Notes: a model not told the origin generated them from the letters alone. A stretch of 64,000 nt of DNA from an uncultured Stenotrophomonas sp. (GCF_913778665.1 NZ_CAJYVQ010000005.1:62001-126000), one strand, 5' to 3'; shown: positions 16,593-25,971, numbered from the stretch's first letter. Translations and numbers: made by a program.

Positions 16593-17948
16593 TCAGTACT
16601 TCCCATCAAACGCAAAGATCGGCTTGCGCTGCTTCCACGCACCCGCGGTAAAGTCCGGGAACTCCAGGGTCTGGAAGCTGTTGGCGATCGACTGTTCGCT
16701 CAATGGGGTGATCGCGCTCCAGGTCACTGCATCGTAGATGTCGATCGGCATAGGCGCCTTGGCCTTCAGCGCTTCAACGAAGGCGTGGATGACGAACCAG
16801 TCCATGCCACCGTGGCCGGCGCTGGCGGCGGTGTCGGCATTCTGCTTCCACAGCGGGTGCTCGTATTCGTCCTGGTACTTCTTGAATTCTTCCCACTGGT
16901 GCGGCGGGCTGCGGCCTTCGATGTGGATCGAATGGTTCACATCCATCCACAGGCCCTTGGTGCCCTGCACACGGAAGCCCATCGAGTACGGACGCGGCAG
17001 CGAAGTATCGTGCTGCAGCAGGATGGTTTCGCCATTCTCGCAGGCCAGCGTGGTGGTGACGATGTCACCCAGCTTGAACTTCACCTGGGTGCTGGGGTGG
17101 GTGGTGCCGCCACTCTTGGCCACGGTGTATTCGTGCAGGCCGCGGGCCTTGGTCGCGAAGGCATTGATGTGGGTGAAGCGGTTGCCACGGTTGATGCCGG
17201 TGTACATCGCGCACGGGCCGATGCCATGGCTGGGGTACAGCTCGCCGTTGCGCTCCACCGAGTGCTCGGTGCGCCAGCGCGCTTCGCTCCAGCCCTTCGG
17301 GCCGAATTCCACGCCGCTGTCATAGGGCTGGTTCGGATCGCCGGAATTGAACTTCACCCCGCGCAGGTCGTGCTGGTAGCCGGCCTGCAGGTGCACCAGC
17401 TCGCCGAACAGGCCCTGGCGCACCATCTGCAGCGCGGCCATCACGTCGCGGCGGTAGCAGACGTTTTCCAGCAGCATGTACGGGGTGCCGGTACTCAGCT
17501 GGGTCTTCAGCACATCCCAGTGGTCCTGGAGGGTGATGCCGGCCACCACTTCACAGCCCACCGCCACCCCGGCCTGCATCGCGGCAATCGCCATCGGCGC
17601 GTGGTATTCCCACGGCGTGGCGATGATCACGCCATCGATGCCCTTCTGCTCCAGCAGGCGCTTCCAGGCGTTGGTATCGCGGTCCTGGCCGTAGGTCTTC
17701 GGGGCCGGCTTGCCGGCCTTGGCCACCATGTCCATGGCACGGCCGAGCATGATTGGTTCGATGTCGCACAGCGCGACCACCTCGACGTCGTCGCGGCGCA
17801 CCAGCTCCTTCAGCAGCACCAGGCCACGCATGCCGGTACCGATCATGGCCAGGCGCACCTTTCGCCCACGCGCCCAGGCCGGGGTCTGCGGCAGCAGGCT
17901 GCTGGCGGCGACAGCGGCACTGGCCGCGATGAATTCCCTACGTTTCAT
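16593..17948 (-). CDS. Tat-exported GH109-type alpha-N-acetylgalactosaminidase (Gfo/Idh/MocA fold)
   Basis: The 451-residue product starts with a twin-arginine signal (MKRREFIAASAAVAASS). A Rossmann NAD-binding segment follows (VRLAMIGTGMRGL), then IIATPWEYHAPMAIAAMQAG, ENVCYRRDVMAALQMVRQG and YPSHGIGPCAMY. This combination is characteristic of glycoside hydrolase family 109, which uses bound NAD to cleave terminal alpha-GalNAc by an oxidation-elimination route. Tat export fits an enzyme that must fold around its cofactor first. It is the last gene of the leftward arm, 65 bases after the TonB receptor gene. A different Gfo/Idh oxidoreductase activity cannot be excluded. Confidence 0.83.
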   Translation of the reverse strand: MKRREFIAASAAVAASSLLPQTPAWARGRKVRLAMIGTGMRGLVLLKELVRRDDVEVVALCDIEPIMLGRAMDMVAKAGKPAPKTYGQDRDTNAWKRLLEQKGIDGVIIATPWEYHAPMAIAAMQAGVAVGCEVVAGITLQDHWDVLKTQLSTGTPYMLLENVCYRRDVMAALQMVRQGLFGELVHLQAGYQHDLRGVKFNSGDPNQPYDSGVEFGPKGWSEARWRTEHSVERNGELYPSHGIGPCAMYTGINRGNRFTHINAFATKARGLHEYTVAKSGGTTHPSTQVKFKLGDIVTTTLACENGETILLQHDTSLPRPYSMGFRVQGTKGLWMDVNHSIHIEGRSPPHQWEEFKKYQDEYEHPLWKQNADTAASAGHGGMDWFVIHAFVEALKAKAPMPIDIYDAVTWSAITPLSEQSIANSFQTLEFPDFTAGAWKQRKPIFAFDGKY

Positions 17949-18013
17949 GGCAAACATCTCTCCTCTTGGCAGCGTGCCGGCCGCAGCCGGCACGCCAGGT
18001 CACGCAAACGGGA

Positions 18014-20989
18014 TTACTTGAACCGGTAGCCGATGGTCACACTGTAACCACGGCCGAAGATGGTCGCGTAGTCACTGGAGTCACCCAGGAAGCTGTTCGG
18101 ATCGTAGAACGGCAGTCGATTGAACAGGTTCTTGACGGTGAAGCTCAGGTTCCATGCATCATCCGGGCGCCAGGTGACGCTCATGTTGGCGGTCCACCAC
18201 GACGGCGCACCATCACACTTGCTCTTCTGCAGGGCCAGGTAGCCGCCGGTGCAGGTTTCCTTGTTGTTGCTCACTTCATCGACCTGGTCGGTGGCCCACT
18301 TGGTGCCGCCCACGTAGTTGACGAACATGCTGGTGGTGACCTGCTTGTAGGTCCAGTCGGCATTGAGCGTGGCACGCAGGCGCGGGTTGTTGTAGTAGCC
18401 CACTACGTCGCCGTAGTACCAGCCGTTTTCCGCATCCATGTAGAAGCGGTTGCGGTTGGCAATGGTGGCGGCCAGGCCGATGTTCAGGTTGCCCCAGTCA
18501 CCCAGCGAGAAGCGGCTGCGCGCATCGATGTCGAAACCGTCGATCAGCGTCTTGCCACGGTTCTTGTACTGGCCCACCACGCTGGCGACGTTGCCTGCCG
18601 AGTAGCCCGGCAGGTTCGCCGGGCAGCTCACGCCGCTGGCCGGGTCGGCGCACATTGCCGCCAGCTGGGCCAGGTTGGCACGGTCGCTGTCGGTGATCGG
18701 CGAGCGCGACATCGAGATGATGTCTTCCATGCGGCGATAGTCCGGCGCGACGATCTCATTGTTGCGGTAGATGAACCAGTAGTCGGCCGACACCGACAGC
18801 CAGGTGGCCGGCTCGTAGACGAAACCGAGCGTGGCGATCTTTGCCTTTTCCGGCTTCAGGTCCTTGTTCGGCTGGGTCATGCGTGCCACGGTGCGGCTGC
18901 AATCGACGTTCAGCAGGTTCTTGCCGAGGTCGACGTCACCCGGCCGCTGCGACTTCAGCAGCAGGTTGGCGATGGCATTGGTCTCGTTGCAGCGCAGCTC
19001 GTCGCGGAAACCGCCCAGCTGCGCGAACACGCCACCGTTGCCGGACTCGGCCAGGCTCGGCGCGCGGAAGCCGGTAGAGTAAGTACCGCGCAGCATCAGC
19101 TGGTCGAAGGCCTGGTACTTGAAGCCGATCTTCGGCGCCACGTTGGCGCTGAAGTTCGGGTACTTGTCCACGCGCACCGCCGCATCCAGTTCCAGCTTGT
19201 CAGTGATCGGCGCCACGGTCTCGGCAAACAGCGCGTAGGTGTTGCGCTTGCCGTCGAACCACGAACCACCCTGCTGGGTGATCAGGCCGTTGGCGGCGTC
19301 GGCGTTGCCCGGGGTATAGAAGGTTTCGCGGCTGGCGTTGAAGCCGAAGGCCGCACGCATCTCACCGGCCGGCAGCTGGGACAGTGGGCCTTCGATCTTG
19401 CCGTCGAGGGTGTGCAGGCGGGTCCACGACTGGATGTCGAAGGTCGGGAACGCTTCACGGATCAGGGCAGCATTGGCTTCACTGATCTCACCGAACTTGT
19501 AAGCCGGGTGGTCGGAGATGATCACGCGGCCGGTGCCCGGATCGATCGTGTACGGGCCGAACGCCTTCTCGAAGCCCTTGGTGTTGACGTTGATCGTCTG
19601 GTAGGTGGTGGAGTGGGTACCGGCGCTGGCGAACGCGGTTTCCCAGTTCCAGTCACCGACGTTGCCGCGCGCGCCGGCCAGCACGCGGTAGCTCTTGTCG
19701 GTGTTGCGCTGGCCGAAGTAGTCCGGGCCGGCATCCTGCAGCAGGTAGTTCAGGCCGACCACCCCGCCCATCATTGCCTTCAGCTGCGGGCTGGCGTGGT
19801 TGTATTCGTTGTTGGGGCCCAGGAACGGGTACAGGAACTGATTGACGGTGTTGCCGGTATTGCGCGAGAACCAGCTGGTCGGGTTGCCGGTGGTGGTGCC
19901 GTAGGTGCGCGGCGTGCCGCCGTTGGCACGCAGGTCGATGTCGGTATAGGTCGCCTCGGCGAAGATCTCGGTGCTCTCACCCACCAGGAAGGTGCCATTG
20001 AGGTAGGCGGTGTTGCGCTCGGACTTGGCGCCGGCATCGATCTCGTTGTTCATCCAGGTTTCCCAGACGCAACGCGGACCGGCCGCTTCACTGGTCAGCA
20101 CGTTCTTGCAGCCCGGCGCCGCTTCCTGCACACGACGGCCGGTGACCGGATCGAAGGCGAAGTAGCTGCCCGGGTTGAACTCGCCCGGCTTGCTGCCCAC
20201 GCCCAGGCGCAGGTTGTTGAGGTAGTTCGGGTTGTTGACGTAGTACTGCGCGGGGCGCTTGTCGTAGAAATCGCTCAGCGGGATCGCGTCGCGGCGGTAC
20301 ATGTTCACCGCGCCGTAGATGTTGAAGCGGTTCTCGGCCAGGTCGCCGAAGCCGGCGGTGATGCTGGCCTGGCGCTCGCCGTAGGAATCGATGCGTGAGG
20401 AGGTGTCGTTGGTGAAGCTGATCTCGGCACCCTGGAAGTTGCGCTTGGTGATCACGTTGATCACGCCGGCCACGGCGTCGGTGCCGTACACCGCCGAGGC
20501 GCCGTCGGTCAGCACTTCCATGCGCTCGATGGCGGCGGCCGGAATTGCGTCGATGTTGACGAACTGGGTCTGGAAGCCTGCCGGTGCGCCGTAGTACGAC
20601 AGGCGGCGCCCGTTCAACAGCACCAGCGTGCCCTGCGCACCAAGGCCACGCAGGTTGGCCTGCGAAGCGCCATCGGAACCGGTGAACAGCGAGCGCGCAT
20701 CCTGCTGTGCGGGGCGTGCCGCGGGCAGGTTGTCGAGCACCTGCAGCAGGGTGCGCGCCCCCATGTTCTGGATGTCCTGCTTGCTGATCACCTGCACCGG
20801 CGAGGCGGTTTCAACGTCGGTGCGGCGGATGTTCGAGCCGGTGACCTCGATGCGGGCCAGGTCGGTGGCCTTGTCCTTGCTGTCCTGGGCGAACACGGGA
20901 GCGGCGACCGACAGCAACACGCCGGCGATGGCCAGCGACAGCGGAGCGATCGAACGACAGGGGGGGCGGTGGTGGCGGGCGGGCAACAT
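18014..20989 (-). CDS. TonB-dependent receptor of the GalNAc locus
   Basis: The 991-residue outer membrane receptor has a signal ending APVFAQ, a plug domain in about residues 45-165 (LARIEVTGSNIRRTDVETAS, LRGLGAQGTLVLLNGRRLSY, ASAVYGTDAVAGVINVIT) and a large beta-barrel. Its length and the GSNIRR-type plug match the receptors often found in glycan-utilisation loci of xanthomonads and Shewanella, and it could be the counterpart of the GalNAc-locus receptor AgaO. The ATG at 20989 has GGAG nine bases upstream. Lying between the GH31 and GH109 genes, it probably imports GalNAc-containing glycans or released sugar. The ligand is inferred from context only. Confidence 0.88.
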   Translation of the reverse strand: MLPARHHRPPCRSIAPLSLAIAGVLLSVAAPVFAQDSKDKATDLARIEVTGSNIRRTDVETASPVQVISKQDIQNMGARTLLQVLDNLPAARPAQQDARSLFTGSDGASQANLRGLGAQGTLVLLNGRRLSYYGAPAGFQTQFVNIDAIPAAAIERMEVLTDGASAVYGTDAVAGVINVITKRNFQGAEISFTNDTSSRIDSYGERQASITAGFGDLAENRFNIYGAVNMYRRDAIPLSDFYDKRPAQYYVNNPNYLNNLRLGVGSKPGEFNPGSYFAFDPVTGRRVQEAAPGCKNVLTSEAAGPRCVWETWMNNEIDAGAKSERNTAYLNGTFLVGESTEIFAEATYTDIDLRANGGTPRTYGTTTGNPTSWFSRNTGNTVNQFLYPFLGPNNEYNHASPQLKAMMGGVVGLNYLLQDAGPDYFGQRNTDKSYRVLAGARGNVGDWNWETAFASAGTHSTTYQTINVNTKGFEKAFGPYTIDPGTGRVIISDHPAYKFGEISEANAALIREAFPTFDIQSWTRLHTLDGKIEGPLSQLPAGEMRAAFGFNASRETFYTPGNADAANGLITQQGGSWFDGKRNTYALFAETVAPITDKLELDAAVRVDKYPNFSANVAPKIGFKYQAFDQLMLRGTYSTGFRAPSLAESGNGGVFAQLGGFRDELRCNETNAIANLLLKSQRPGDVDLGKNLLNVDCSRTVARMTQPNKDLKPEKAKIATLGFVYEPATWLSVSADYWFIYRNNEIVAPDYRRMEDIISMSRSPITDSDRANLAQLAAMCADPASGVSCPANLPGYSAGNVASVVGQYKNRGKTLIDGFDIDARSRFSLGDWGNLNIGLAATIANRNRFYMDAENGWYYGDVVGYYNNPRLRATLNADWTYKQVTTSMFVNYVGGTKWATDQVDEVSNNKETCTGGYLALQKSKCDGAPSWWTANMSVTWRPDDAWNLSFTVKNLFNRLPFYDPNSFLGDSSDYATIFGRGYSVTIGYRFK

Positions 20990-21122
20990 CGGGGTTCTCT
21001 CCTGGCAGGGGTGCAGCGCAATAGGTGAGCGCGTGGGCGTTCGGCGGGCAAAACGCTCCCGGGCCACGGCCACGAGGGCCGTAGTCGGAATGGGCGGGGG
21101 GAGGAGCGGTGTTACGAGGGGG

Positions 21123-24100
21123 TCATGGGGCGACGATGCTGGCGGAGTCGCCCTCCTGGCCGATCAGCACGGCATTGGCCCAGTTGGCGCAGACCTGGGC
21201 GGGTTGACTGCCCTGCGCACCCAGCGTGCGCAGGCTCAGGGTGGAAAGGCCACGAATGTCCAGCTCCGGCTTGACCACGCCGGGCGCCTTCACCAGGCCG
21301 CTGTCGTACAGCAGGCGGTTGTCACCCCAGACCTGGAACTGCAGCCCACCCGCGCTGCGGCAGGCGTCGTCGATGCCGAGGTCGGCACGCAGCAGGTGCC
21401 AGCCGCCCTGCAGGCGCAGGTCGATGCGGCTGTTGGCACCCACGCCCAGGCCACGGCGGAACTGCAGGCCGTTCATGCGCATGCCGGCGTCGCCACGGAA
21501 CGACTGGTCGGCGCGCACCTGGCTGGCCAGCGCGGCCGGCACCGGCAGCTCGGAGAGATAGCGCTGCCGGGCCGGTCGCTCCGGTTCCTGGTGTTCGAGG
21601 ATGTGGAAGGTGGACAATGCGATCGGGCCGACGTCGCGCGGCTGCAGCGCATCGAAGGCGCGGGCGCTGCCCTGCGCCGCAGTGACCATCGGATCGGTGC
21701 TGCTGGCGCCATCGCCCTCGGGGTTCTGCACGCTCAGCACGCGGAAGCGCAGCAGGCGACCGGCGTGGGCCGGGAAGTCGATGCGCTGCACGCCTTCCTT
21801 CAACTGCAGGCGGCCACGTGCGACCGGTTCGCTCCACTCGCCGTTGCTGTCACCCAGGTACACCTCGTAGTCGCGTACCTGACCATGCTTCCAGTTCTTG
21901 TCGTTGCGCGGTGCGATGTCGATGCCATCGATCATCTTCCGCTCACCGAACCCGATCACCCACTCATGCGCACCAGTGCGCACCGCCTGGTTGCGCACGC
22001 TGCGGAACCAGGTTGCCGGATCGTCGTCGAAGGCATTTTCAAGGGCGTGGCCGGGCTCTTCGGCCGGGCGGTTGACCACCAGCAGGCTGTCGGCGGGCAG
22101 TTCGCGGCCGAGCACCGGCGCGGCCGGATACACGTCGTCGGCAGCCGCTGCGGCGATCGTGAAATCCAGCTGCAGCTGCAGCGGCTGGCGGATGTCCTGG
22201 GTAGCGGTACGCACGTGCAGCGTGCCACGGCGCTCCTTGGCATCGAAGTACCAGCCTTCAGCCGCAGCGTTGAACGCAGCGGCGTCAGCCAGCGCCGGCA
22301 GCGCGCGGCCACCGGCCTGCACCGCACGCGGTGCCTGGCGGCTGAGCACGCGCAGGCCATAGCGGCGCTGCGGCAGCTGGCCGCTGTACTGGCCCTGCAC
22401 CGGATCGATCTGCACCTGCACCGGGCCACTGCCCTGCGCCGGCGCCTGCACGCGGATCCGCTGCGTGCTCGACTCGCCCTGCTGGTAACGGCGGGTGTTG
22501 CCGTCGTCTTCGTACAGCGTGTACTGCGAATCACCTTGGGGGTACAGGTCGAAGGTGACTTCATCGAGCGGCTTCTCACCGTCGAACAGCATCGACGGAT
22601 ACATCGGCAGGATCGCACCGGCGCGCACGAACACCGGCAGCGTGGCCAGGTCCACCTGGCGGTCGAGTTGGCGTCCGTCGGCACCGGCCTGCACGCGGCG
22701 GCCATCCCAGTAGTCGATCCAGCCGCCGGCCGGCAGGTGGATGTCACGGCGCCAACCACGACTGGCCGCCTGGCTGCGGTACACCGGCGCCACCAGCAGG
22801 TCGCGGCCGAGCAGGAACTGGTACTTGTAGGTTTCATCCTGCGCATGCGGGTCGCGCGGGTTGTCCCACATCAGGCCGCGCACCGGCGGCGCACCGGTCT
22901 GCGCGGCTTCGTGCACCAGCCCGTACATGTATGGGGTCAGGCGCATCTTCAGCTTCAGGTAATCGCGGTTGATGCTGCGGTACGGCTCGTCGTACCACCA
23001 CGGGTGCTTGCGCGCGTTCGACGACCAGCCGCTCATGCCCATCAGTACCGGCGTGAACGCCTTCCACTGCAGGTCGCGGGTGAAGGTCTCGGCGCTGCCG
23101 CCGAAGATCGCATCCACATCGCCGCTGGCGTAGGCCATGCCGGACAGGCCCGAACCGACCAGGGTCGGCACGTGCCAGCGGATGTAGTCCCAGCTGCTGC
23201 TCTGGTCGCCGGTCCAGGCCACTGCGTAGCGCTGGATGCCGGCCCAGCCCATCACCGTCCACAGGAACGGGCGCGAATCGGAATTGTCGAGGATGCCGTT
23301 GAACGCCTGACGGTTGGCGTCCATCGCGAACTGGTAGCCCTTGCCGGTCCAGGCCACGTCCAGCTTCTGCACGCGGCTGCCGGCCTTGCCCACTTCCCAG
23401 GCGATCTTGTCGACGCCGTTCTCGGTCCACAGGCCGGTGCGGAAACCGTAGCCGGCCAGCCCCTTCACCGTTTCCGGCAGCTGCTTGTAACCGCAGCCGT
23501 AGCCATCGTTGGGCAGGATCCAGCCACCGGGCATGTCGTGGGCACGGTACTGCTTGGCCACGCTGTCGATCACATCGGGGGTGGTGCCGGTCGGGCCGTC
23601 GCTCCAGCCTTCGGGCACGGTGCCGGGCTTCTTGCTGTTGTCGCCGTCGTTGTAGCAATCGGCATCGCCGTAGGACAGCGCCCAGCGTGCCACCATGTTC
23701 GGGCGGCCGGTCAGCTGGGTGTAGCGCTCGATCAGCTTCGGCAGATCCGCTCCGACGAAGTAGTAGGCGTCGAAACGGTCTTCGCGATGCAGCAGCGTGG
23801 CCTGGTCGGCCTCGCGCAGATCGTAGCTGCCATCACTCCAGGTATTGCGCAGCATGCCCCAGCCACGGCTGCTCAGCAGCATCGGCGCCGGGCTCGGGCG
23901 GTCGCCCTCTTCCCAGCCGCCGGAATAGGACACGTCCAGCTCGCGGCCCTTGAACTGGTAGCGGCCGTTCTGCTGGCCACCGCCGAAGTAGCCTTCATCG
24001 GCCTGCGACGACAGCACCTGCACGCTCTGCGTGGCATCCAGGTCCAGCGGCTGAAGCTCCTGCCACAGCGCGGTGGGCTGGCCGTTGTCCAGGCGCTCCA

Positions 24101-24482
24101 GGCGCATGCGCAGCGGCTGCCGCTGCACATGCAGCACCAGCGCATCGGTACGCACGCGGATTTCCTGTGCATCTTCTTCCAGCTGCACCTGCACGTTCGC
24201 CTTGGGCTGCGGCACTACGATCGGCGCGGCCTTGTCGCCGGCGCCGGTCAGCGTGCCGTTGCGGCCGGCCTGCACGCGGATGATGTCGGTGGCCGGCAGT
24301 TCGATGCGGATGCGCGCGCCCTTGTCGGTCTGCAGGTCCCAGCCCTGCACGCCGTCGCGGCTGTCGCTGGCACTGACCGAACGCAGGTTGCCGACCGGCT
24401 CGGCATGGGCCGACGTGGACGCCAGCATCAATGCCGGCAACAGGGCCAGCATCAGCGGCGAGCGACGAACGCAGTTTTCCAC
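21123..24482 (-). CDS. secreted multidomain GH31 glycosidase, probable alpha-N-acetylgalactosaminidase
   Basis: The 1119-residue product starts at GTG 24482 (GGGAG about six bases upstream) and has a Sec signal ending STSAHA. A beta-sandwich precedes a GH31 barrel from about residue 260, with RWALSYGDADCYND. The likely nucleophile Asp is near 388 in YQFAMDANRQAFNG, and the likely acid/base lies in YASGDVDAIFGGS near 454. C-terminal modules are a discoidin/CBM32-like domain at about 789-919 and an NPCBM-like domain at about 950-1115. The SGDVD and FAMDA segments resemble the GH31 subgroup shown to be alpha-N-acetylgalactosaminidases. Neighbours for GalNAc catabolism support this. An alpha-galactosidase activity is the main alternative. 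Confidence 0.82.
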   Translation of the reverse strand: MENCVRRSPLMLALLPALMLASTSAHAEPVGNLRSVSASDSRDGVQGWDLQTDKGARIRIELPATDIIRVQAGRNGTLTGAGDKAAPIVVPQPKANVQVQLEEDAQEIRVRTDALVLHVQRQPLRMRLERLDNGQPTALWQELQPLDLDATQSVQVLSSQADEGYFGGGQQNGRYQFKGRELDVSYSGGWEEGDRPSPAPMLLSSRGWGMLRNTWSDGSYDLREADQATLLHREDRFDAYYFVGADLPKLIERYTQLTGRPNMVARWALSYGDADCYNDGDNSKKPGTVPEGWSDGPTGTTPDVIDSVAKQYRAHDMPGGWILPNDGYGCGYKQLPETVKGLAGYGFRTGLWTENGVDKIAWEVGKAGSRVQKLDVAWTGKGYQFAMDANRQAFNGILDNSDSRPFLWTVMGWAGIQRYAVAWTGDQSSSWDYIRWHVPTLVGSGLSGMAYASGDVDAIFGGSAETFTRDLQWKAFTPVLMGMSGWSSNARKHPWWYDEPYRSINRDYLKLKMRLTPYMYGLVHEAAQTGAPPVRGLMWDNPRDPHAQDETYKYQFLLGRDLLVAPVYRSQAASRGWRRDIHLPAGGWIDYWDGRRVQAGADGRQLDRQVDLATLPVFVRAGAILPMYPSMLFDGEKPLDEVTFDLYPQGDSQYTLYEDDGNTRRYQQGESSTQRIRVQAPAQGSGPVQVQIDPVQGQYSGQLPQRRYGLRVLSRQAPRAVQAGGRALPALADAAAFNAAAEGWYFDAKERRGTLHVRTATQDIRQPLQLQLDFTIAAAAADDVYPAAPVLGRELPADSLLVVNRPAEEPGHALENAFDDDPATWFRSVRNQAVRTGAHEWVIGFGERKMIDGIDIAPRNDKNWKHGQVRDYEVYLGDSNGEWSEPVARGRLQLKEGVQRIDFPAHAGRLLRFRVLSVQNPEGDGASSTDPMVTAAQGSARAFDALQPRDVGPIALSTFHILEHQEPERPARQRYLSELPVPAALASQVRADQSFRGDAGMRMNGLQFRRGLGVGANSRIDLRLQGGWHLLRADLGIDDACRSAGGLQFQVWGDNRLLYDSGLVKAPGVVKPELDIRGLSTLSLRTLGAQGSQPAQVCANWANAVLIGQEGDSASIVAP

Positions 24483-24509
24483 GCGGACTCCCAACCCGTT
24501 CACCGGGCG

Positions 24510-24559
24510 TTTCGAAAGCGATTGAGCCGACTCTAGGGCAGCGATTCGAAAGATGTCAA
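24510..24559 (-). promoter_or_regulatory. probable GH31-arm promoter with two AgaR-like boxes
   Basis: On the minus strand TTGACA at 24559-24554 is followed after 18 bases by TAGAGT at 24535-24530. A TTCGAAAG box at 24545-24552 lies between these elements and a second one (TTTCGAAAG, 24510-24518) lies just past the expected start of transcription. That placement suits repression by a DeoR-type protein. The box resembles the TTTCRTTTY core reported for E. coli AgaR sites. The assignment is by inspection only. Confidence 0.6.
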
Positions 24560-24593
24560 CAAATTGAAAGGAAAAAGGAAGATATATTCCTTT

Positions 24594-24689
24594 GAAACGA
24601 AAGTTGTTGCGTCGCAATACTTTGTTTAAGCGTTTGAAGGCACCTGTTAAGCATTGTGCGATACGGCATTCGGCGGTTTCTTTCGTTTC
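24594..24689. promoter_or_regulatory. inverted pair of CTTTCGTTTC operators
   Basis: GAAACGAAAG at 24594-24603 and CTTTCGTTTC at 24680-24689 are exact reverse complements, 76 bases apart. CTTTCGTTTC contains TTTCGTTTC, a full match to the core of the E. coli AgaR consensus. Two distant operators with proximal ones near each promoter could support looping. Confidence 0.6.
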
Positions 24690-24740
24690 CGGGCATGCCC
24701 GGGGCAGAGCGAAGCCGGCATCACATTTTCTTTCTTTTTA

Positions 24741-24765
24741 CTTTCGCTATTTGACATTTCGAAAG
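24741..24765 (+). promoter_or_regulatory. probable agaS-arm -35 element and operator
   Basis: CTTTCG at 24741-24746 and CGAAAG at 24760-24765 form an inverted repeat that straddles TTGACA at 24751-24756. The TTCGAAAG box starts two bases after the -35-like hexamer, nearly the same geometry as in the opposite promoter. The -10 (near 24774, GATGGT) is weak. If used, transcription would begin near 24786, which favours the ATG at 24805 for agaS. Confidence 0.5.
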
Positions 24766-24804
24766 AAAACGCAGATGGTGCGCTGGCCCAACTGGAACCT
24801 CCGA

Positions 24805-25971
24805 ATGGACGTCACCCTGCTTTCCGATGTGTCCGCCTGGCAGCGCCTTGGCGGAGCCGATACCGCTACCGAAATCGCCCAGCAGCCTGCGCTGTGGGAA
24901 GCCCTTGCACAGGACCTGTCGCGGGCCCGCGACCGCCTGCAGGCCTTCCTCGGCGACAGCCTCAACGATCCCAACCAGCGCGTGCTGTTCACCGGCGCTG
25001 GCAGCTCCGGCTTCATCGCCGAAATGGTGGCCGATGCGATCAATGCACAGTGGCCGGCCGAGGTGCGCGTGGTGCACACCACCAGCCTGCTGACCCACCC
25101 GGCGCTGTACCTGCAGCGCGACCGCCCGACCCTGCTGGTGTCGTTTGGCCGCAGTGGCTCCAGCCCGGAAAGCGTGGCGGCGGTGGACCGCGTGCGCGCC
25201 GATGTGGATGACGCACGCTTCCTCGACATCACCTGCAACGCCGATGGCGAACTCGCCCGACGCGGCGCCGGCCGCGCAGATACCTGCACCCTGCTGATGC
25301 CCTCGGCCAGCTGCGACCGCGCGTTCGCGATGACCAGCAGCCTGACCTGCATGCTGCTGGCTGCGCTGACCGTGTTCGACCGCTCGTCGTGGGATGCCCG
25401 CGTGGCACGCCTGAAGCAGGTCGCCGCGCTGGCCCGCGAAGGCCAGGCGCAGTGGGATGCACCGGTGGCAGCGCTTGCGCAGGGCCCGTTCAACCGCGTG
25501 ATCTACCTCGGCAGTGGCCCGCTGGAAGCACTGGCGCGCGAGTGCGCGCTGAAGGTGCTGGAGCTGACCGCCGGCCGCGTGCTGGCGTTGGCCAATACGC
25601 CACTGGGCTTCCGCCATGGCCCGAAGTCGACGCTGGACGGCAACACCCTGGTGGTGGTGCTGCGCAGCGCGCAGCCGCTGGCGCGCCGCTACGAACAGGA
25701 CCTGCTGGACGAACTGCGCCGCGACGGCGTGGCCGGCCAGGTGCTGGCGATCGGCCCGCACTCGGATATCGGCACCGATGACGAGTACACCCTTGTGGTG
25801 CCGCCGCTTCACACTGCATTCGACGACCCGTGGCTGGCGCCGGTGTGGCTGGGCTTCGCGCAGCTGTTCGCGCTGCAGCGCTCGGCCGCGCTTGGCCTGA
25901 CCCCCGACAACCCGTTCCCGGACGGCACCGTCAACCGCGTCGTCAAGGGCGTCACCATCCACCATGGCTGA
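24805..25971 (+). CDS. agaS: galactosamine-6-phosphate deaminase/isomerase
   Basis: The 388-residue cytoplasmic protein has two SIS (sugar isomerase) domains: VLFTGAGSSGFIAEMVADAI, then LLVSFGRSGSSPESVAAVDR in the first, and VIYLGSGPLEALARECALKV plus FRHGPKSTLDGN in the second. AgaS converts galactosamine 6-phosphate to tagatose 6-phosphate and ammonia. The chosen ATG at 24805 gives nearly the length of E. coli AgaS. An ATG at 24775 would overlap the likely -10 element. It is the first gene of the rightward operon, and its last eight bases overlap the kinase start. Confidence 0.9.
   Translation: MDVTLLSDVSAWQRLGGADTATEIAQQPALWEALAQDLSRARDRLQAFLGDSLNDPNQRVLFTGAGSSGFIAEMVADAINAQWPAEVRVVHTTSLLTHPALYLQRDRPTLLVSFGRSGSSPESVAAVDRVRADVDDARFLDITCNADGELARRGAGRADTCTLLMPSASCDRAFAMTSSLTCMLLAALTVFDRSSWDARVARLKQVAALAREGQAQWDAPVAALAQGPFNRVIYLGSGPLEALARECALKVLELTAGRVLALANTPLGFRHGPKSTLDGNTLVVVLRSAQPLARRYEQDLLDELRRDGVAGQVLAIGPHSDIGTDDEYTLVVPPLHTAFDDPWLAPVWLGFAQLFALQRSAALGLTPDNPFPDGTVNRVVKGVTIHHG

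Larger units (their letters stand above)
24483..24804. other. divergent promoter region of the GalNAc locus
   Basis: This 322-base stretch separates the two divergent arms and is markedly richer in A and T than its surroundings. It holds at least five CTTTCG/CGAAAG-type boxes and a -35-like TTGACA on each strand, listed separately. It also carries a GGCATGCC palindrome and a GCCGG-rich segment near 24690-24720 with no assigned role. An open frame runs through part of it into agaS, but its residues look non-coding. Confidence 0.8.

Noticed and set aside
17966..20398. An 810-codon plus-strand frame opposite the GalNAc-locus TonB receptor gene
   Set aside because: Val/Ala/Arg-rich shadow; the minus strand carries a clear TonB receptor with plug and barrel.
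20628..24536. An open frame of about 1300 codons on the plus strand, antisense to the GH31 gene
   Set aside because: It mirrors codon bias of the GH31 gene, has no recognisable domain and no ribosome site. High GC content produces such shadows.
24775..24804. ATG at 24775 as the agaS start
   Set aside because: It would lie in the likely -10 region and lengthen the protein beyond the family norm; ATG 24805 gives 388 residues, close to E. coli AgaS.
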